From Sphingomonas sp. HDW15A (GTDB taxonomy: Bacteria > Pseudomonadota > Alphaproteobacteria > Sphingomonadales > Sphingomonadaceae), in assembly GCF_011301715.1 (NCBI RefSeq), contig NZ_CP049870.1:186001-250000 (forward strand): DNA of 64,000 nucleotides, in the 5' to 3' direction. How positions within the stretch are numbered: the first letter of the stretch is position 1; each line of letters opens with the position of its first letter. This document shows, one piece after another, positions 8,888-19,382 of the stretch. Both the position numbers and the translations under genes were made by a program. The notes under the pieces were generated by a model, which saw nothing but the letters and a program-made list of their open reading frames with translations, was not told the origin of the DNA and ran no database searches.

Positions 8888-9613
8888 GTGGCTGACGAAA
8901 CGACCATCGCGAAGATCGAAACCAAGGCCGTCGAGGCCGCCGAAGCCGTAAAGGCGCCGGTTCAAGCCGTTGCCGAGAAGGCGAAGGAAGTTGCCGCCAA
9001 GCCGGTCCGCAAGGCCAAGGCCGCCGTGGCCAAGCGCCGCGCCGCCAAGTCGGCGACGAAGACCGTCAAGGCCGTGCGCAATTTGAACAAGAAGGCGACC
9101 AAGACCGCGACTGCGGCCATCGCCACCCCATTCGAGAGGATCGAAACCATGACCTACGATTTCAACAAGCTTTTCGCCGGCTTCGAGCTGCCGGGCGCCG
9201 ACCGTTTCCAGGCTCTGTTCGCCGATGCCGGCGCGCGTGGCCAGGAGATCGTCGCCAAGTCGCAGAAGACCGCCGAGGAACTCGCCGAGCTGGCCAAGGC
9301 CAATGTCGAGGCGCTGACCGAGTCGGGCAGAATCGCGGCTTCCGGCGCCAGGACGCTTGGCCAGGAATTGCTCGCCAGCGGCCGTGACGGCTTCGAGCAG
9401 GCCTCGGGCGCGATGAAGACCCTCGCCGACGCCAAGTCGCCGACCGAATTCATCCAGATCCAGAGCGAGCTGGCTCGCACCAACTTCGACCGCGTCGTGG
9501 CCGAAAGTTCCAAGTTCGCGGAAGCGTTCGTGAAGCTGGCCGGCGAAGCCATCCAGCCGATCTCGAACCGCGCGACCCTGAACGCCGAGCGCATCGGCGA
9601 ACTCGCTGCCTAA
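8888..9613 (+). CDS. phaP: Phasin with a basic Lys/Ala-rich N-terminal extension
   Basis: A 241-residue granule-associated protein. Residues 1-80 are rich in Lys and Ala (KAPVQAVAEKAKE, AAKPVRKAKAAVAKRRAAK), resembling the nucleoid-binding tail of PhaF-type phasins. Residues 88-241 form the helical phasin domain (FNKLFAGFELPG, then amphipathic helices rich in A/E/K). The GTG at 8888 follows AAAGGAG with seven bases between. An internal ATG at 9149 (Met88) also has AGAGGA eight bases upstream and could give a short form of usual phasin size. A strong terminator follows. The extension is seen in sequence; DNA binding is inferred. Confidence 0.85.
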   Translation: MADETTIAKIETKAVEAAEAVKAPVQAVAEKAKEVAAKPVRKAKAAVAKRRAAKSATKTVKAVRNLNKKATKTATAAIATPFERIETMTYDFNKLFAGFELPGADRFQALFADAGARGQEIVAKSQKTAEELAELAKANVEALTESGRIAASGARTLGQELLASGRDGFEQASGAMKTLADAKSPTEFIQIQSELARTNFDRVVAESSKFAEAFVKLAGEAIQPISNRATLNAERIGELAA

Positions 9614-9640
9614 CATACCCTCCTCCCGTTAAGGCAGCAC

Positions 9641-9675
9641 GGCGGCCGTCCCTCTATGGGTCGGCCGCCTTTTTT
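9641..9675 (+). terminator. Rho-independent terminator after the phasin gene
   Basis: A perfect 8-bp stem GGCGGCCG/CGGCCGCC around a 13-base loop, followed by six T. It lies 28 bases after the phasin stop. Confidence 0.9.
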
Positions 9676-9739
9676 ACGGCACAATGGGGAGCGAGGAGCC
9701 TTGCAGCGCGTTCCCAGCTTGCCATATTTGAGGCGCCCT

Positions 9740-10093
9740 ATGAGCGACCGATTCTGGATTACCGGCCACGTGCCGGGCCGCGAGGACGGCGATGACGGCT
9801 TCGAGACCGGTGTCGTCACGCGCACTCGACCCAAGACCAAAAAACCGAGCAATTACAAAGTGCTCATGCTTAACGACGACTACACTCCGATGGAGTTTGT
9901 CGTTCTCGTCCTGCAGCGCTATTTTTCGATGGATATCGAGGATGCGACCCGTGTCATGCTCCAGGTCCACCAGCAGGGCGTCGCGGTTTGCGGCGTGTTC
10001 ACCTACGAGGTCGCAGAGACCAAGGTCGCGCAGGTGATCGACTTCGCGCGAGAGAACCAGCATCCGCTGCAATGCACGTTGGAGAAGGCTTAG
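9740..10093 (+). CDS. clpS: ATP-dependent Clp protease adaptor ClpS
   Basis: A 117-residue adaptor that delivers N-end-rule substrates to ClpAP. After a flexible N-terminus the fold starts at [17 protein letters not shown] and continues with VLQRYFSMD and [13 protein letters not shown], all typical ClpS elements that form the hydrophobic N-degron pocket. The ATG at 9740 was chosen; the open frame extends upstream without family similarity. It stands alone after the phasin terminator. clpA is not in the window. Confidence 0.92.
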   Translation: MSDRFWITGHVPGREDGDDGFETGVVTRTRPKTKKPSNYKVLMLNDDYTPMEFVVLVLQRYFSMDIEDATRVMLQVHQQGVAVCGVFTYEVAETKVAQVIDFARENQHPLQCTLEKA

Positions 10094-10139
10094 CCTTCAC
10101 TGACCTTGTCCTAGTCACCGCAACCGCTAAAGCGCGGCG

Positions 10140-11426
10140 ATGGACTCCATTCGCATCACCGGCGGCAAGCGCCTAGACGGCAAGATCCCGATTTCGGGTG
10201 CCAAGAACAGTGCTCTCACGCTGCTTCCGTGCGCGCTGCTGACAGACGAAAAGCTGACCTTGGGCAATCTGCCGCGGCTCGCCGACGTCGACAGCTTCGG
10301 TCACCTTCTTAACGAGCTTGGCGTCTCGACCAAGGTCTCCGGGGCCAAGAAGGGTGACGGCGCCAAGCGGCGAATGACCCTGCAGGCGAGCGATATCGCT
10401 GCCACTGTCGCGCCCTACGACATGGTTCGCAAGATGCGCGCCTCGATCCTGGTGCTTGGCCCGATGCTGGCGCGGACCGGCGAATCCACCGTGTCCTTGC
10501 CGGGCGGTTGCGCCATCGGCGATCGGCCAATCGATCTTCACTTGAAAGCGCTTGAAGCGATCGGTGCCGAAATTGAGCTGGCAGCCGGCTACGTCAAGGC
10601 GAGCGCGCCGAAGGGTCGGCTGACGGGTGGAGACTATAGCTTCCCGGTCGTCTCGGTTGGCGCGACCGAGAACGCCGTCATGGCCTCCGTTCTAGCAAAC
10701 GGGCGGTCGCAACTGTTCAACGCCGCGCGCGAGCCCGAAATCGTCGACCTGTGCAATCTTTTGGCGGCGATGGGCGCCAAGATCGAAGGCATTGGCAGCT
10801 CTCATCTCATCATTGACGGCGTCGAAGGCCTCAATGGGTGCGATTATGACGTTATGCCCGACCGCATCGAGGCGGGAAGCTATGCCTGCGCGGCAGGTAT
10901 TACGGGAGGCTCGATCGAGCTGGTCGGAGCGAGGCCGGAAGACATGCTCGCGATCACCAACGCGCTGGCGGCGGCCGGGCTGGTTATCGAGATGACCAAC
11001 GACGGGATGCGAGTAACGGCGGACCGGCCATTGAAGCCTCTTGCCATCTCGACCGCGCCTTACCCTGGCTTTCCGACGGACATGCAGGCACAGTTCATGG
11101 CCATGCTGTGCGTCGCCGACGGCCAGAGCTTCCTGGAAGAGACGATCTTCGAAAACCGCTACATGCACGTTCCCGAACTGCGCCGCATGGGCGCCGACAT
11201 CGAGGTCCATGGGCGGTCGGCAATCGTCAAGGGCCCGGCAAAATTGACTGGCGCGCAGGTCATGGCGACCGACCTTCGCGCATCGATGAGTCTGATCCTG
11301 GCCGGACTCGCAGCGGAGGGTGAGACGGAAGTGATGCGAGTCTATCACCTGGACCGCGGCTACGAGCGGCTGGAAGAGAAATTGAGCGCGGTCGGAGCCA
11401 CCATCGAGCGGGTGAGCGGGGGCTAA
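10140..11426 (+). CDS. murA: UDP-N-acetylglucosamine 1-carboxyvinyltransferase MurA
   Basis: A 428-residue enolpyruvyl transferase for the first committed step of peptidoglycan synthesis. GAKNSAL sits near residue 20, and the PEP-binding and fosfomycin-target cysteine is Cys124 in [15 protein letters not shown]. Family segments [20 protein letters not shown] and [13 protein letters not shown] are all intact. The length is normal. The stop overlaps the convergent GNAT gene by four bases. Cys (not Asp) at the active site predicts fosfomycin sensitivity of the enzyme itself. Confidence 0.96.
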   Translation: MDSIRITGGKRLDGKIPISGAKNSALTLLPCALLTDEKLTLGNLPRLADVDSFGHLLNELGVSTKVSGAKKGDGAKRRMTLQASDIAATVAPYDMVRKMRASILVLGPMLARTGESTVSLPGGCAIGDRPIDLHLKALEAIGAEIELAAGYVKASAPKGRLTGGDYSFPVVSVGATENAVMASVLANGRSQLFNAAREPEIVDLCNLLAAMGAKIEGIGSSHLIIDGVEGLNGCDYDVMPDRIEAGSYACAAGITGGSIELVGARPEDMLAITNALAAAGLVIEMTNDGMRVTADRPLKPLAISTAPYPGFPTDMQAQFMAMLCVADGQSFLEETIFENRYMHVPELRRMGADIEVHGRSAIVKGPAKLTGAQVMATDLRASMSLILAGLAAEGETEVMRVYHLDRGYERLEEKLSAVGATIERVSGG

Positions 11427-11842
11427 AGCTCTTTCGCGAAGCGGTAACTACTGCGCTCCAAGCCATAGCGCTCGTAAAAGGAATGAGCGCGATCGAGCCT
11501 GAGGTTGCTCGTGACCTCCATCTTCTCGCAGCCTCGTGCGCGCATGCGCCCTTCTGCCTCGCGTACGAGAGCGGTGCCGATGCCGATTCCACGTGATGTT
11601 TCGCCGACAACCAAGGCGACGATCCTTCCGACCGGCCGCGGACGATGGATGGTTGGCATGACATGCCAGTCAAGCATTCCGACCAGCCTGCCTTGATCTT
11701 CGGCGACGATCACGGGTTCGCCATTGGCTGCGAGGACGCGCAAACGCTCCGCTACGCCCGATTCATCGACCTTGAATCCAAGCTCGGCAATCAACTCGAC
11801 AAGCCGGTCGGCGTCGCCCGGCCGGGCATCGCGAACCTCCAC
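11423..11842 (-). CDS. GNAT family N-acetyltransferase
   Basis: A 139-residue GNAT with [21 protein letters not shown] containing the acetyl-CoA loop, then the C-terminal [16 protein letters not shown]. It begins six bases after the stop of the amidohydrolase on the same strand, so the two are probably co-transcribed. The substrate is unknown. Confidence 0.85.
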   Translation of the reverse strand: MEVRDARPGDADRLVELIAELGFKVDESGVAERLRVLAANGEPVIVAEDQGRLVGMLDWHVMPTIHRPRPVGRIVALVVGETSRGIGIGTALVREAEGRMRARGCEKMEVTSNLRLDRAHSFYERYGLERSSYRFAKEL

Positions 11843-11847
11843 CGCAA

Positions 11848-13170
11848 TCAGTCGACCTCGGTAAGCTGGCGCTGGCCGCCGAGCTTGTGGACCCGACCGT
11901 GCTTCATCACGAAGCCGACTTTTTCCAGCAGGCGAACGTCCTGGGTCGGGTCGCCATCGACGGCGATGATATCTGCGTCCTTGCCGGCTTCGATGGTGCC
12001 GACTCGCGATTCGAGACCGAGCAGTTTCGAGGCATCGACGGTGGCCGAGCGGATAGCCAGAGCAGGGCTCATGCCGTTCTTGGTCATCAACGCGAATTCC
12101 TGCGCATTGTCACCGTGCTTGGAGACGCCCGTGTCAGTCCCGAAAGCGATCTTGACGCCTTCGCGGACCGCCCGGGCGAAACTCTTCTCGGCATTGCCGG
12201 CGGCCTGCCGTGCCTTTTCGAACTGCGCAGGTGTCAGTGCGCCGCGCTGCCCGTCTGCAAGGGCGGCCGCAGGTGCGAGCAATGTCGGCACATAGTAAGC
12301 GCCGGTCTGTTTGTAGAGCCGGAAGGTCTCGTCGTTCGTGAACGTCCCGTGCTCGATCGAGTCGACCCCCGCGCGAAGTGCGCCATTTATTCCGTCCACT
12401 CCGTGCGCGTGCGCCGCCACCTTGCGTCCGAAGGTCTTGGCCGTGTTGACGACGGCGCGCATTTCGTCGTCCATCATTTGCTGCGCTAGGCCGCCAGGAA
12501 CGTTACTGAGGACTCCGCCGGTCGCGGCGAACTTGATGACGTCGGCGCCGGCGCTGATTTGCTCGCGGGTCGCGCGGCGGCAGTCGTCGGCGCCATTGCA
12601 GACGTTCGCGGTGGTCGCTGTCGAGGCGAGTTCGCGGTTGCGGCCGTTTCGACCGTCGCCGTGACCGCCGCTGATCGAAATCATGCGCGCGGCGCTCAGG
12701 ATCGTCGGCCCGGCGAATTGCCCGGCGTTGATTGCATCGCGGAGCGAGGTAATGGTGCGTGGCTCGCCGCCTAGGTCGCGAACTGTGGTGAAGCCCGCGA
12801 GCAGCGTTTTGCGGGCGTTGAGAATGCCGGTGTAGGCCTCGTCTTCGTCATCTCGAGTTGATTCGAGGAGCCGCGCCTGCATCCGGTCGTCGAGACCGAT
12901 GAGGTGGACGTGGCTGTCGATCAGGCCCGGCAAAACGGTTGCATTGCTCAAATCGACCACGCGCGCGCCCGGAACGTCGACGAAGCCGTTCTGGACCGAC
13001 TCGATGGTCTTGCCGCGTATGACGACGGTCGCGTTCCGGAGTGGCGTCTGGCCCGGCTGCGCGATCAGCGTACCTGCGTGGATTACCGTGACGGTCTCAG
13101 CGGGGGACTGGCCAAAGGCAGGGGCGCAGAAAGCGAGCGTCGCGGACGCGAGCAAATATCGAATAGTCAT
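11848..13170 (-). CDS. Secreted amidohydrolase (imidazolonepropionase/Xaa-Pro dipeptidase-like)
   Basis: A 440-residue metal-dependent amidohydrolase. The ATG at 13170 follows AGGGGATCAAA and gives a signal peptide ending near AFG-Q. The metal site signature HVH is in GLIDSHVHLIG, further ligands are in AAHAHG and SIEHGT, and the catalytic Asp is in FGTDTG. This pattern matches secreted peptidase-type amidohydrolases common in sphingomonads, which act on dipeptides or amide drugs in the periplasm. The exact substrate is not readable. Confidence 0.88.
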   Translation of the reverse strand: MTIRYLLASATLAFCAPAFGQSPAETVTVIHAGTLIAQPGQTPLRNATVVIRGKTIESVQNGFVDVPGARVVDLSNATVLPGLIDSHVHLIGLDDRMQARLLESTRDDEDEAYTGILNARKTLLAGFTTVRDLGGEPRTITSLRDAINAGQFAGPTILSAARMISISGGHGDGRNGRNRELASTATTANVCNGADDCRRATREQISAGADVIKFAATGGVLSNVPGGLAQQMMDDEMRAVVNTAKTFGRKVAAHAHGVDGINGALRAGVDSIEHGTFTNDETFRLYKQTGAYYVPTLLAPAAALADGQRGALTPAQFEKARQAAGNAEKSFARAVREGVKIAFGTDTGVSKHGDNAQEFALMTKNGMSPALAIRSATVDASKLLGLESRVGTIEAGKDADIIAVDGDPTQDVRLLEKVGFVMKHGRVHKLGGQRQLTEVD

Positions 13171-13232
13171 TTTGATCCCCTGAGTGGCTGTCGCCACCAT
13201 CGAAGCCGGAAATGCCGCGCGGCGCAAGCGGC

Positions 13233-14435
13233 CTAGAGCGTATCGAGGGCGTGGAGCAGCAGGCCGACGCTGCCGCCAACAAGCGTGCCGTTGATACGGA
13301 TATACTGGAGGTCGCGGCCGACGGCGCTCTCAAGACGGTCGGTGATGGTTTGGGCGTCCCAGCCGCGCACCGTGTCGCTGACCAGCTTGACGATCGAGCT
13401 TCCGTAGCTGGCGGCCATTCCGGCGATGGCGCGGCGCGCGAATTGGTTGATGGCGCCGCGAATCCGCTCATCCTTCTCCAGGCTGGTGCCCATGGATTTC
13501 AGGACTTCGCCCAGCTTGCCGGCCATTGCCGCATCGGGATTGCGCGCGGCTTTGATGATCGCTTCACGCCCCTTCTGCCACAACGTATCGATCCACAGCC
13601 CCACCGAACGGTTGTCGAGCAGCTGGTTCTTCCATTCCTCGACCCTAGCCCGGGTCTCCGGCTTGGTCTGGAGGTCGTTGGCAAGGTCGGCGAGCGCCTG
13701 CTCGATACGCACGCGGACGGGATGGGCCGGATCGGTATGCATCTCGACGGTCAGCTTGCGCAGGCCATCGAGGATGGAGTCGCTCAGCCGGGCGTCGATC
13801 CCGGCGAGCTTAAGCACCCAGTTTGTGCGTTTCTTGACCATCTCCCGGATGAGGCTCTCATTCGCGTCGAGCGCGCGCGCGGTCCAGCGGATCGCCGCTT
13901 CCAGCATCGGCACGTGGCGTTCCTCGTTGATGGCGGAAGCGAGCGCGTGGCCGAGGAGTGGCGAGACCTCCATGTTGCGGACCCGCCCGGCGATCGACGA
14001 CTTGACGAGTCCGCCAAGGCGCTCGTCGTCGAGGCCTTCGAAAATGTCGGCGATGAGCCTGCTCGCGCCTTTGCGGATGCGGGTCTCCTCGCCCTGCGGC
14101 GCCTGGAGGAAGCGGCCTGCGGCGCCGGCGAGGTCAAGCCGCTTCATGCGGCGGGCGACGACTGGCGCGATAAGGAAGTTTTCCTTTAGAAAGTTCGCCA
14201 GCGCCTCGCCGATGCGGTCCTTGTTTCGCGGGATGATAGCGGTGTGGGGGATCGGCAGCCCCAACGGATGTCGAAATAGAGCGGTCACCGCGAACCAGTC
14301 GGCCAGCCCGCCGACCATTCCGGCCTCGGCAAAGGCTTTCAACCAGGCCAGCCAGGGATAGGACGGCTCGAGCGAGCGGGCGATGAAATAGGTCGCTGCC
14401 ATTGCCACGAGCAGGCCGGTCGCGGCGATCTTCAT
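13233..14435 (-). CDS. DUF445 family membrane-anchored protein
   Basis: A 400-residue DUF445 (YjiN/YheB-like) protein. It has an N-terminal hydrophobic helix, the conserved GGLADWFAVTALFRHPLGLPIPHTAIIPRNKDRIG block at about 42-76, then a long helical middle, and a C-terminal membrane helix (GGSVGLLLHAL). Function is unknown for the family. It is 62 bases from the amidohydrolase start, on the same strand. Confidence 0.88.
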   Translation of the reverse strand: MKIAATGLLVAMAATYFIARSLEPSYPWLAWLKAFAEAGMVGGLADWFAVTALFRHPLGLPIPHTAIIPRNKDRIGEALANFLKENFLIAPVVARRMKRLDLAGAAGRFLQAPQGEETRIRKGASRLIADIFEGLDDERLGGLVKSSIAGRVRNMEVSPLLGHALASAINEERHVPMLEAAIRWTARALDANESLIREMVKKRTNWVLKLAGIDARLSDSILDGLRKLTVEMHTDPAHPVRVRIEQALADLANDLQTKPETRARVEEWKNQLLDNRSVGLWIDTLWQKGREAIIKAARNPDAAMAGKLGEVLKSMGTSLEKDERIRGAINQFARRAIAGMAASYGSSIVKLVSDTVRGWDAQTITDRLESAVGRDLQYIRINGTLVGGSVGLLLHALDTL

Positions 14436-14539
14436 CCCCGCGCGCCGGGCTGGGCGGGGTTGAACCGGGCGAAGGGCGCGACGCTGCTCATCGGCCGCAC
14501 CCTAACGTCCGGCAGGCGCTTGTCACGCCTGCCGGGGCG

Positions 14540-17500
14540 TCATTCGGCAGGGACCGGCCCGGCCATCGGCGCATGTTCCTCGCCATTGTCGATGAGCTTG
14601 CGGAACCGCGCGCCGACCCATTTCTCAATATCCACCGCAATCGAGAAGTATGCGGGAACGAGAAGTAGCGTCAGCAACGTCGACAACAAAAGGCCGCCGA
14701 TGACGGTCACGCCCATCGGGGCGCGCCAGCTGCCGTCGCCGGTAAGCGAGAGGGCAATCGGGATCATGCCCGCGACCATTGCGACAGTGGTCATGACGAT
14801 CGGCTGGGCTCGCTTGTGACCCGCTTCGTAGATGGCCTCATCTTTCTCCATCCCATGATCCATCATCTCGACCGCGAAATCGATCAGCAGGATCGAGTTC
14901 TTGGCGACGATCCCGAACAGCATCAGGATGCCGATGAACACGGGTAGCGACAGGGGCTGGCCCGCGATGTGAAGCCCGATTGCGGCACCGAGCGGGGCCA
15001 GCAGCAGGGAGCCCATGTTGACGAACGGGGAGAGGAATCGTCGATAGAGCAGGACGAGCACCGCGAACACCAGCATGACCCCGGCAGCCAAGGCCACGAA
15101 GAAGTAGAACAATAGCTCAGCCTGCCACTTGCTGTCACCAAGCTCCAGTTTCTGGACGCCTTCAGGCAGGTTCTTGACCGTCGGAAGCTCGTTGATTTTC
15201 GGCCAGACGTCGCCCGAAACCAGGCCCGGCGAAAGGTCCGCGCCGACAGCGATGCGCCGCACCTGGTTGGTGCGCTGGACCGCCGACGGACCGGCTCCGA
15301 AGCCGATTTCCGCGACAGCCTTCAGCGGGACGGAACCGCCGCTGGACGTTGGAACCGGAAGATTTTCCAGGATACTGAGGTCGCGTCGTGACTCTTCCGA
15401 CAACGACACGGTGATTGGCACCTGACGGTCGGACAGCGAGAATTTCGCGCTGTTCTGGGCGATATCACCGAGCGTGGCGATGCGGATTGTCTGACTTAGA
15501 GCAGTCGTGGTGACGCCAAGGTCGGCCGCGAGGTCGAAGCGCGGCTTGACGATGATTTCCGGACGGACGAGGTCGCCGACGACACGCGGTGCGACGAGCT
15601 GCGGCAGCGACTCCATCTCGTCCGCGATCTTGTTGGCGGTCTGCTGGAGCAGAACCGGATCGGGGCTTCCGAGGTAGAGCACCATGTCGCGGCCGCCGCT
15701 GCCCGGCCCGCCCCCACCCTGGCTCATAAAGTTAACTTGGGCGTCAGGGATCTGCGCGAGCTTCGGCGCCAAGCTGCGCTCGAACTCGGTCGAGGTCATT
15801 TCCCGGTCCTTCTTCAGGACGATGTTGAGGAAGGCGGCGCCGGTAAAGACACGCTGGAAGACCCGGTCGACATCCGGATGGCCTTCGAAAATCTCGGCCG
15901 TGCGGTTGGCCAGATCGGAGGCTTGCTGGACGGTGGAGCCGGGCGCCATACCGATCCGCACCCGGCTGAAGTCGAGGTTGAGCGGCGGCTGGAAGGACAT
16001 CGAAAGGCCCATGAACAGCGCGATCTGAAGGGCGAACGCGCCGAAGCCGACGCCGACCATGGTGATACGGTGGTCTTGCTTCCGGGCAGCCCAGCGCTGG
16101 CCCCAATGTTTGTAGAAGTCCGCAAAGGGCGTGCTGAACATGCCCATCACTAGGCCAAGCAGCTTGCCGACAACGATGAAGGCGACGACGCCACCAATGA
16201 GAGCGAGGAGCATGTTGAGCCCGCTGGGCAAGATTCCCGCCTTGCCCAGAAGCTGCATGCTGATTCCGACGCCGGCAACGAAGGCGACGGCGCGGATCGC
16301 GACCATCAGGCCGCCAAGAATATAATGGTACCAGCGGCCGCGATGATCAGGGATCAGCGCCCTTGCGGCATCGGCTTTCGACGTGTCGAGCGACCATTTG
16401 AGAATGCCGAGATACTTGTCCATCGCCGGGCCACTGGCGTGCGCCTGGACGCCATGAGCCTTGAGGAAATACGCAGCGATCAAAGGCGTGATCATTCGCG
16501 CCACGAACAGGCTCATCAGCACCGCGATGACGACCGTGTAACCGAAGCTCTGGAAAAACTGTCCCGAGATGCCGGGCATGAGCGCCACGGGCAGGAAGAC
16601 CGCCACGATCGACATGGTGGTTGCGACGACGGCGAGACCGATCTCGTCAGCGGCGTCCATCGCCGCCTGGTAAGCGGTTTTGCCCATCCGCATGTGGCGC
16701 ACAATGTTCTCGATCTCGACGATCGCGTCGTCGACCAAAACACCCGCCACCAGGCTCAATGCAAGCAACGAGAGGCCGTTCAGGGTGATGCCCATCAGGT
16801 CCATGAAATAGAAAGCGGGAATCGCCGACAGCGGAATGGCGATGGCCGAAATCATCGTCGCCCGGAAATCGCGGAGGAAGAGGAACACGACGAGGACGGC
16901 CAGGATCGCGCCTTCGATCAGGCCGTGCATCGCCGAATCATATTGCCCCTTGGTGTAATCGACGCTGTTGTTGATCTCGACGAAGCGGATCCTCGGATCC
17001 TCCTTCTCGAGCTTCTTCATCTCTTGCCAGACGGCGTCGTAAACCGTGACTTCGGATGAGCCCTTGGAGCGTGAAACGTTGAAGCTGATGACCTGGCGCC
17101 CGTTCATCCGCGCGATCGAGCGCTGCTCTGAATAGGCGTCCTTGACCTCGCCGAGGTCGGCCAGCCTGACGACCCGTCCGCCTGGAACCGCGATCTGCAT
17201 TTGCGAAAGCGCATAGGCGTCCGGGGCATTGCCCAGGACCCGGACGGCCTGTTCTGAGCCAGCGATTTCCGCCCGGCCACCGCCCGCGTTGAGGTTGGTC
17301 TGGCGGATCTGGGCGTTAACCTGCGCGGCACTGATGCCCTGCGCCTGAAGCGCGGCCGGATCGAGAATGACGCGGATGTTTCGCTCGACGCCGCCCTCAC
17401 GGGCGACTGCGGCGACGCCCTCGACACCGAGCAGCCGGCGCGAAACGGTATTGTCTACGTACCAGCTCAGCTCCTCGAGGCTCATGTCGGTCGTCTCGGC

Positions 17501-17935
17501 AGCGACGAAGGTGATCGGCTCGCCGGCGATGTCGACCCGGGTCACCTGCGGCTCGAGAATGCCTTCGGGAAGGTCGCTGCGGATCTGCGACAGCGCATTG
17601 CGGACGTCATTGACGCCCTGGTCGGTGGGCGTACCGATCTCGAACTGCACGAAGGTCGAGCTGAAGCCTTCGCGAATGCTGGAGTTGATCTCGTCGACGC
17701 CGTTGACGCCACGAATCGCCGCTTCGACCTTCTGCGTGATCTGGTTTTCGATTTCGGTCGGGACCGCGCCCGGCTGCGAAATCCCGACTTCAACCGCCGG
17801 GAAATCGATGTCCGGATTGTTGTTCACGTCCATGTTCATGAACGCAAACAAGCCGGCCAGGAGAAGGCCGATGAACAGAACGATCGGTGGAACCGGATTC
17901 TGGATGCACCAGGACGAGATGTTCCGGAAATTCAT
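14540..17935 (-). CDS. RND efflux pump inner-membrane permease (HAE1 type)
   Basis: A 1131-residue RND transporter. The N-terminal helix is followed by the first periplasmic porter/docking region, helices 2-6 with the proton-relay pair in LVDDAIVEIENIV (about residue 400), a second periplasmic region, and the C-terminal helix bundle. An additional hydrophobic insert near 560-640 makes it longer than AcrB (1049). It lies 36 bases after the membrane-fusion gene in the same operon. No outer-membrane channel gene is nearby, so it probably uses a TolC-like protein encoded elsewhere. The substrates are unknown. Confidence 0.93.
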   Translation of the reverse strand: MNFRNISSWCIQNPVPPIVLFIGLLLAGLFAFMNMDVNNNPDIDFPAVEVGISQPGAVPTEIENQITQKVEAAIRGVNGVDEINSSIREGFSSTFVQFEIGTPTDQGVNDVRNALSQIRSDLPEGILEPQVTRVDIAGEPITFVAAETTDMSLEELSWYVDNTVSRRLLGVEGVAAVAREGGVERNIRVILDPAALQAQGISAAQVNAQIRQTNLNAGGGRAEIAGSEQAVRVLGNAPDAYALSQMQIAVPGGRVVRLADLGEVKDAYSEQRSIARMNGRQVISFNVSRSKGSSEVTVYDAVWQEMKKLEKEDPRIRFVEINNSVDYTKGQYDSAMHGLIEGAILAVLVVFLFLRDFRATMISAIAIPLSAIPAFYFMDLMGITLNGLSLLALSLVAGVLVDDAIVEIENIVRHMRMGKTAYQAAMDAADEIGLAVVATTMSIVAVFLPVALMPGISGQFFQSFGYTVVIAVLMSLFVARMITPLIAAYFLKAHGVQAHASGPAMDKYLGILKWSLDTSKADAARALIPDHRGRWYHYILGGLMVAIRAVAFVAGVGISMQLLGKAGILPSGLNMLLALIGGVVAFIVVGKLLGLVMGMFSTPFADFYKHWGQRWAARKQDHRITMVGVGFGAFALQIALFMGLSMSFQPPLNLDFSRVRIGMAPGSTVQQASDLANRTAEIFEGHPDVDRVFQRVFTGAAFLNIVLKKDREMTSTEFERSLAPKLAQIPDAQVNFMSQGGGGPGSGGRDMVLYLGSPDPVLLQQTANKIADEMESLPQLVAPRVVGDLVRPEIIVKPRFDLAADLGVTTTALSQTIRIATLGDIAQNSAKFSLSDRQVPITVSLSEESRRDLSILENLPVPTSSGGSVPLKAVAEIGFGAGPSAVQRTNQVRRIAVGADLSPGLVSGDVWPKINELPTVKNLPEGVQKLELGDSKWQAELLFYFFVALAAGVMLVFAVLVLLYRRFLSPFVNMGSLLLAPLGAAIGLHIAGQPLSLPVFIGILMLFGIVAKNSILLIDFAVEMMDHGMEKDEAIYEAGHKRAQPIVMTTVAMVAGMIPIALSLTGDGSWRAPMGVTVIGGLLLSTLLTLLLVPAYFSIAVDIEKWVGARFRKLIDNGEEHAPMAGPVPAE

Positions 17936-17971
17936 GACCTAATCGCCTTCCTGAACGGGCCTCAGCCCGCC

Positions 17972-19168
17972 TTAACGCTGCAGCGCGGCGGTCGCCGAGA
18001 TCCGCCGCGGTGTGACTTTCTGCCCAGGGTTGAGGAACGGTCCGGCCGAAACCACGACCTGCTCATTCCCGCTGATCCCGCTGGCGATTGTCACGCCGTT
18101 GTCGTCGATGTTGCCGACCTTGACGTTGCGCCGCTCGACCTCGTTCTTGCCGTTGATGATATAGACGTAATTGCCCTTCGAATCGCTGAGCACGGCGCTC
18201 TGAGGAAGAAGCGGGGCAGTCGTCGAACCCGAGGTGATCCTGGCTTCCGCGAAGCCTCCCGGCCGGATCGCCGGATCGAACGGAACGGAAATCCGGACTT
18301 CGCCAAGGCGGCTTTGCGGATCGATCACCGGAGCGACCTGCCACACCCGGCCGGTGTAGCTGCGATCAGAGCCGACGGGCGTGATCGAAGCGGCCATGCC
18401 GGAACGGACGAACGCCAGGTCCTGCTGCGAAAGCTGCGCTCGCATTTCCATGTCGCCGCCGCTCGCAAGGCGGAACAGGGCGCCGCTTCCAGGGCTTACG
18501 ATCTGGCCGACCTCGACGTTGCGGGCGAGGACCAGGCCGGAGGTCGGCGCGCGAATATCGAGACGGCCGATCTGGGCGCGGGTGGCGCCAAGCTGGGCCT
18601 GGGCAACGCGGACGCGGGCTTCGGCAGCGTCACGGGCCGCCTTCTTGCGATCGAGATCCGCCTTGGAGACGAAGCCGCGATTCACCAGCGCGGCGCTGCG
18701 ATCATATTCGTTCTGGGCAAGGGCGGCATCGGCGCGCGCGGCCTGCACCTGCGCGGCAAGCTGTGCCGCAGTCTGCGACTGGACCGATCGGTCGACGGAG
18801 GCGAGAACCTGCCCTTGGCGAACCCAGCTTCCAGCGTCGACATGCACAGCGCGGACAAGGCCGCCTTCGCCAGCCACGCCGACCGGCTGGTCACGGCGGG
18901 CGGCGAGCGGGCCGGAAGCGCTGATCACGCGCGCGACGTCGGTTCGCCCGGGGATGGTCACGGATACTGCCGTGGCAGCGCCGCCTCGTCCGCCACCCGG
19001 CCCGGCCGCGGGGCCCTTTTCCTCGCCGCCGGTGAAGATGAAATAGGCGATTGCCGCGAGTGCGACCACCGCTGCCGCGATGATGATCCAGCGGCGCCGG
19101 CTAGAACGGTCGACGACGATTAGCGTGTCCGACCCCTGCAATCGAGTTTCCTGGTTCATCCTCAGCAT
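17972..19168 (-). CDS. RND efflux periplasmic adaptor (membrane fusion protein)
   Basis: A 398-residue HlyD/AcrA-type adaptor. A membrane helix at about 28-46 (IIIAAAVVALAAIAYFIF) is followed by the first half of the lipoyl domain, a coiled-coil hairpin (QTAAQLAAQVQAARADAALA and the return helix), the second lipoyl half and two beta-barrel domains. It bridges the RND pump encoded next to the outer-membrane channel. A second ATG at 19159 is equally possible; neither has a strong ribosome site. It is the first gene of the two-gene pump operon. Confidence 0.9.
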   Translation of the reverse strand: MLRMNQETRLQGSDTLIVVDRSSRRRWIIIAAAVVALAAIAYFIFTGGEEKGPAAGPGGGRGGAATAVSVTIPGRTDVARVISASGPLAARRDQPVGVAGEGGLVRAVHVDAGSWVRQGQVLASVDRSVQSQTAAQLAAQVQAARADAALAQNEYDRSAALVNRGFVSKADLDRKKAARDAAEARVRVAQAQLGATRAQIGRLDIRAPTSGLVLARNVEVGQIVSPGSGALFRLASGGDMEMRAQLSQQDLAFVRSGMAASITPVGSDRSYTGRVWQVAPVIDPQSRLGEVRISVPFDPAIRPGGFAEARITSGSTTAPLLPQSAVLSDSKGNYVYIINGKNEVERRNVKVGNIDDNGVTIASGISGNEQVVVSAGPFLNPGQKVTPRRISATAALQR

Positions 19169-19382
19169 CTTTCGTCAGTTTTCCCGCCTTATCCGGCATC
19201 CTTCGGGGACTGTATTAGCCGAATAAGCCACCGGCTGCAATAATGCCCAATCGCCGATCCTCCTGCGAATGTAATATGCTTTTCGACCAACGGTAGCTCT
19301 TGCTCGGGCACCGGCGGATGGTGTTGGATGCGCCCCGTGGCGCATGGGCCGTCGATTCGACGGTCCGCGAAAGGAGAAACGC

